Assembly (NCBI GenBank): GCA_041674465.1
Contig: JBAYVV010000103.1
Location: forward strand, 1 to 13,768
DNA: 13,768 bases
Source of the DNA: JACRAR01 sp041674465
GTDB taxonomy: Bacteria; Pseudomonadota; Gammaproteobacteria; Burkholderiales; Rhodocyclaceae
Direction: 5' to 3'
Shown piece after piece: positions 12,032 through 13,768 of the stretch. The notes under the pieces are model-generated. The model did not search any database, was not told the DNA's origin, and saw only the letters and a program-made list of their open reading frames with translations. Numbering within the stretch: position 1 is the stretch's first letter; each line of letters opens with the position of its first letter. Position numbers and translations under genes: made by a program.

Positions 12032-12085
12032 TGACAAAAATGTAATCTCCGCGTCACCCTCCGTTCGGCTGCGATCAGAGACAAT
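12032..12085 (+). promoter_or_regulatory. CusR/CopR-type operator and promoter of the DUF2933-ICMT-ATPase operon
   Basis: TGACAAAAATGTAATCTCCG starts at 12032, followed by CGTCA (12052-12056), 11 bases after TGTAA. A -10 candidate, GACAAT, lies at 12080-12085, the same distance as in the three copK promoters. Confidence 0.68.
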
Positions 12086-12148
12086 GCCGGTATCGATTGA
12101 CTGATTTGAAATATGGCAGATCACCAACGCCGTGCGGGAGTCACCAAA

Positions 12149-12394
12149 ATGCATGAAGAACATCACGAAACGGATCGCGCCGAGCACCGGTCGAGGATTG
12201 CGTGGGTTATCTTCACCTCAATCGCAGGCTTCTACCTGTGGACCGAGCATCGCGCGCATCTCCTCGGCGTGTTGCCCTACCTGTTGCTTCTCGCCTGCCC
12301 GCTGATGCATATGTTTATGCATCACGGCCACCATGGCGGACGCCAGGCTGCCAAGCACGGCGACACGCCGAGGGATAAGGAGGATTCGCCATGA
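12149..12394 (+). CDS. DUF2933 His-rich membrane protein
   Basis: DUF2933 proteins are short membrane proteins that recur in bacterial copper and heavy-metal gene clusters; their function is not established. The ATG at 12149 is preferred to one at 12113, because GGGAG (12136-12140) sits eight bases upstream of it. The 81 residues start with a His/Glu-rich segment (MHEEHHETDRAEHR), followed by two hydrophobic stretches (IAWVIFTSIAGFYLWTEH and LLGVLPYLLLLACPLMHMFM) and a HHGHHGG motif. The His and Met cluster at the membrane edge suggests metal binding. The stop overlaps the start of the next gene (ATGA at 12391-12394), indicating translational coupling. The copper-type operator lies at 12032. 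Confidence 0.85.
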   Translation: MHEEHHETDRAEHRSRIAWVIFTSIAGFYLWTEHRAHLLGVLPYLLLLACPLMHMFMHHGHHGGRQAAKHGDTPRDKEDSP

Positions 12395-13047
12395 ACCATG
12401 AACCCGCCGCCTACGGCTTGTGGTCGCTGGTACTGCTCAATTCCGCCATCTTCATTATCTTTGCCTTCAGTTTCTACAAGCCGAAGAGCAGCCGGGACTG
12501 GCGCAGCTTCGGCATGTATGCGGCCTTCATCGTCGCCTTATTCACCGAGATGTATGGTTTTCCGCTGACGCTCTATCTGCTTTCCGGTTGGCTCACGCAA
12601 CATTTTCCCGGCGTCGATTTCCTCTCGCACGATGCGGGACACCTGCTCGAAGTGATGTTCGGCTGGCGCGCCAACCCGCACATCGGACCTTTCCACATCC
12701 TCAGCAATCTGCTGATCTTCGGTGGCTTCTGGCTCCTCGCCGCGGCATGGAAAGTTCTCTATCGGGCACAACGCCGGCACCAGTTGGCGATTGACGGCCC
12801 ATATGCGCACGTGCGCCATCCCCAGTATCTGGCTTTCGTTCTCATCATGTTCGGTTTTCTGCTGCAATGGCCGACTCTTGTTACGGTGGTGATGTTTCCG
12901 GTGCTCGTGGTCGTGTACGCCCGTCTGGCGCGGCGCGAGGAAACCGAGGCGGTTGCCCAGTTCGGCCGCGACTATGAGGACTACCGCAGGCAAACACCGG
13001 CCTTTATTCCCCGGCTTGGCAAACCGAATTGGGGGAAAATCACATGA
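12391..13047 (+). CDS. Isoprenylcysteine carboxyl methyltransferase (ICMT)-like integral membrane protein
   Basis: 218 residues with about five or six hydrophobic helices. The C-terminal part carries the ICMT/PEMT membrane-methyltransferase signature: GPYAHVRHPQYLAF, then a helix pair, then RREETEAVAQFGRDYEDYRR with the conserved Glu-Glu and Tyr motif thought to bind S-adenosylmethionine, and the tail TPAFIPRLG. Bacterial members mostly have unknown substrates (lipids or thiol groups), and many lie in metal-resistance operons, as here. The start overlaps the DUF2933 stop and the gene's own stop overlaps the ATPase start (ATGA at 13044-13047), so the three are almost certainly one operon. The link of a methyltransferase to copper export is unexplained. 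Confidence 0.87.
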   Translation: MNHEPAAYGLWSLVLLNSAIFIIFAFSFYKPKSSRDWRSFGMYAAFIVALFTEMYGFPLTLYLLSGWLTQHFPGVDFLSHDAGHLLEVMFGWRANPHIGPFHILSNLLIFGGFWLLAAAWKVLYRAQRRHQLAIDGPYAHVRHPQYLAFVLIMFGFLLQWPTLVTVVMFPVLVVVYARLARREETEAVAQFGRDYEDYRRQTPAFIPRLGKPNWGKIT

Positions 13048-13768
13048 AAGATGCCGCGACAAGTGCCGGCTTGGACCCACTCCGCGATCCCGTTTGCGGC
13101 ATGACCGTCGCGCCGGACAAGGACATTGCCTCGAACTACCAGGGCAGACGCTATGTCTTCTGCAGCGCCAAGTGCAAAACCAAGTTCGACCTGGAACCGA
13201 AGCGCTACCTGCAGCCTGAGGTAGTGTCCGAGCCGGTCCCGACAGGCACGATATATACCTGTCCGATGCATCCCGAGATTCGGCAAGCGACGCCAGGCAG
13301 TTGCCCCAAGTGCGGCATGGCGCTGGAACCGGTGTTGCCGACGCTTGATGAGGAAGTCTCTCCAGAACTTGTCGACTTCCGCCATCGGTTTTGGTGGACA
13401 CTGCCTTTGACGGTAGTGGTCACGGCCTTGGCCATGGGCGCCCATCGCTTTAATGTACTCGCACCGCAAACCCAGAACTGGATTGAATTGTTGTTGTCGA
13501 CGCCGGTGATCGTCTGGGCGGGCTGGCCTTTCTTCGTGCGCGGCGTGCGCTCGGTCGTGACGCGCAGTCCCAACATGTGGACGCTGATCGCTTCAGGCAC
13601 CGCCGCCGCTTACCTGTATAGCGTGGTAGCCACGTTGGCGCCGGAGGTTTTCCCCGCTTCCTTCGTCGCCCACGGCCGCGTCGGCGTCTATTTCGAAGCG
13701 GCGGCGGTGATCGTCTCTCTCACCCTGCTCGGCCAGATTTTTGAAATGCGCGCGCGTTCGCAGACTTC
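13044..13768 (+). CDS. copA: Copper-translocating P1B-type ATPase with YHS and HMBD modules, N-terminal part
   Basis: The frame runs off the window end after about 241 residues. Start: ATG at 13044, overlapping the preceding stop, with GGGGG eight bases upstream. Order: a YHS domain (about 14-55; DPVCGM, then RRYVFCSAKCKTKF, with C18, C40 and C44); a heavy-metal binding domain (about 70-96; YTCPMHPEIRQATPGSCPKC then GM, with C73, H76, C87 and C90); then the first membrane helices (FWWTLPLTVVVTALAMG, IELLLSTPVIVWAGWPFF, the MWTLIASGTAAAYLYSV region, VYFEAAAVIVSLTLLGQIFE). The YHS-HMBD arrangement without a classical CXXC domain is typical of CopA/SilP-type Cu(I)/Ag(I) exporters in beta- and gammaproteobacteria. 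The catalytic DKTGT and CPC motifs lie outside the window, so the gene symbol is provisional. Confidence 0.93.
   Translation, partial: MKDAATSAGLDPLRDPVCGMTVAPDKDIASNYQGRRYVFCSAKCKTKFDLEPKRYLQPEVVSEPVPTGTIYTCPMHPEIRQATPGSCPKCGMALEPVLPTLDEEVSPELVDFRHRFWWTLPLTVVVTALAMGAHRFNVLAPQTQNWIELLLSTPVIVWAGWPFFVRGVRSVVTRSPNMWTLIASGTAAAYLYSVVATLAPEVFPASFVAHGRVGVYFEAAAVIVSLTLLGQIFEMRARSQT

Noticed and set aside
12538..13401. 287-codon minus-strand ORF opposite the ICMT and ATPase genes
   Set aside because: Antisense to two clearly coding, overlapping genes; no recognisable product.
1..13768. tRNA, rRNA, CRISPR array or complete insertion sequence
   Set aside because: None seen on reading both strands; the only mobile-element trace is the short transposase fragment at 8861-8985.

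Overview
The window looks like a chromosomal copper-resistance island of a betaproteobacterium. CopK, a periplasmic Cu-binding family best known from Cupriavidus and relatives, occurs three times. A CusA-type RND pump, a DUF2933 protein, an isoprenylcysteine-methyltransferase-like protein and a Cu P-type ATPase complete the metal set. A Nitrosomonadales or Burkholderiales-type host is an inference from the protein types; nothing here fixes the genus.

Layout. Positions 1-393 are the 3' end of a CusA-like pump, followed by a His/Met-rich membrane peptide (465-641), a tiny lipoprotein (706-849) and an orphan type I secretion adaptor of the HlyD family (976-2331). Converging on it is a solitary flgD (minus, 2345-3043), preceded by a truncated FlgB-like ORF (3090-3263). 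Positions 3625-5920 hold two near-duplicate small lipoproteins with duplicated promoters, flanking another lipoprotein and an outer-membrane beta-barrel-like protein. Positions 6000-8225 look like one transcription unit: a Cys/His-rich 81-aa protein, a FlgB with a ~93-residue Gly/Ser/His-rich N-terminal extension, and an HD-GYP c-di-GMP phosphodiesterase that starts one base after the flgB stop codon. Positions 8266-11865 are mostly minus strand: copK, then a copK-like gene, a SAP-like Cys protein and a porin in one direction, then a second copK. Between them lie fragments of a second HD-GYP gene and a piece of an IS5-type transposase. Positions 12149-13768 are a tightly overlapping plus-strand operon: DUF2933, ICMT-like protein, and a YHS/HMBD copper ATPase that runs off the end.

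The linking element is a repeated operator of the CusR/CopR type (TGACA-N4-TGTMA, followed by half-sites phased at 11 bp). I find it upstream of both duplicated lipoproteins, all three copK genes and the DUF2933 operon. It suggests that one heavy-metal OmpR-family response regulator, not encoded in the window, controls most of the region.

The least expected content is the flagellar material. Single FlgB and FlgD homologues lie outside any flagellar operon, inside a copper island. One is probably translationally coupled to a c-di-GMP phosphodiesterase. The second, decayed copies of both the FlgB N-terminus and the HD-GYP gene show that the locus has been duplicated and rearranged.
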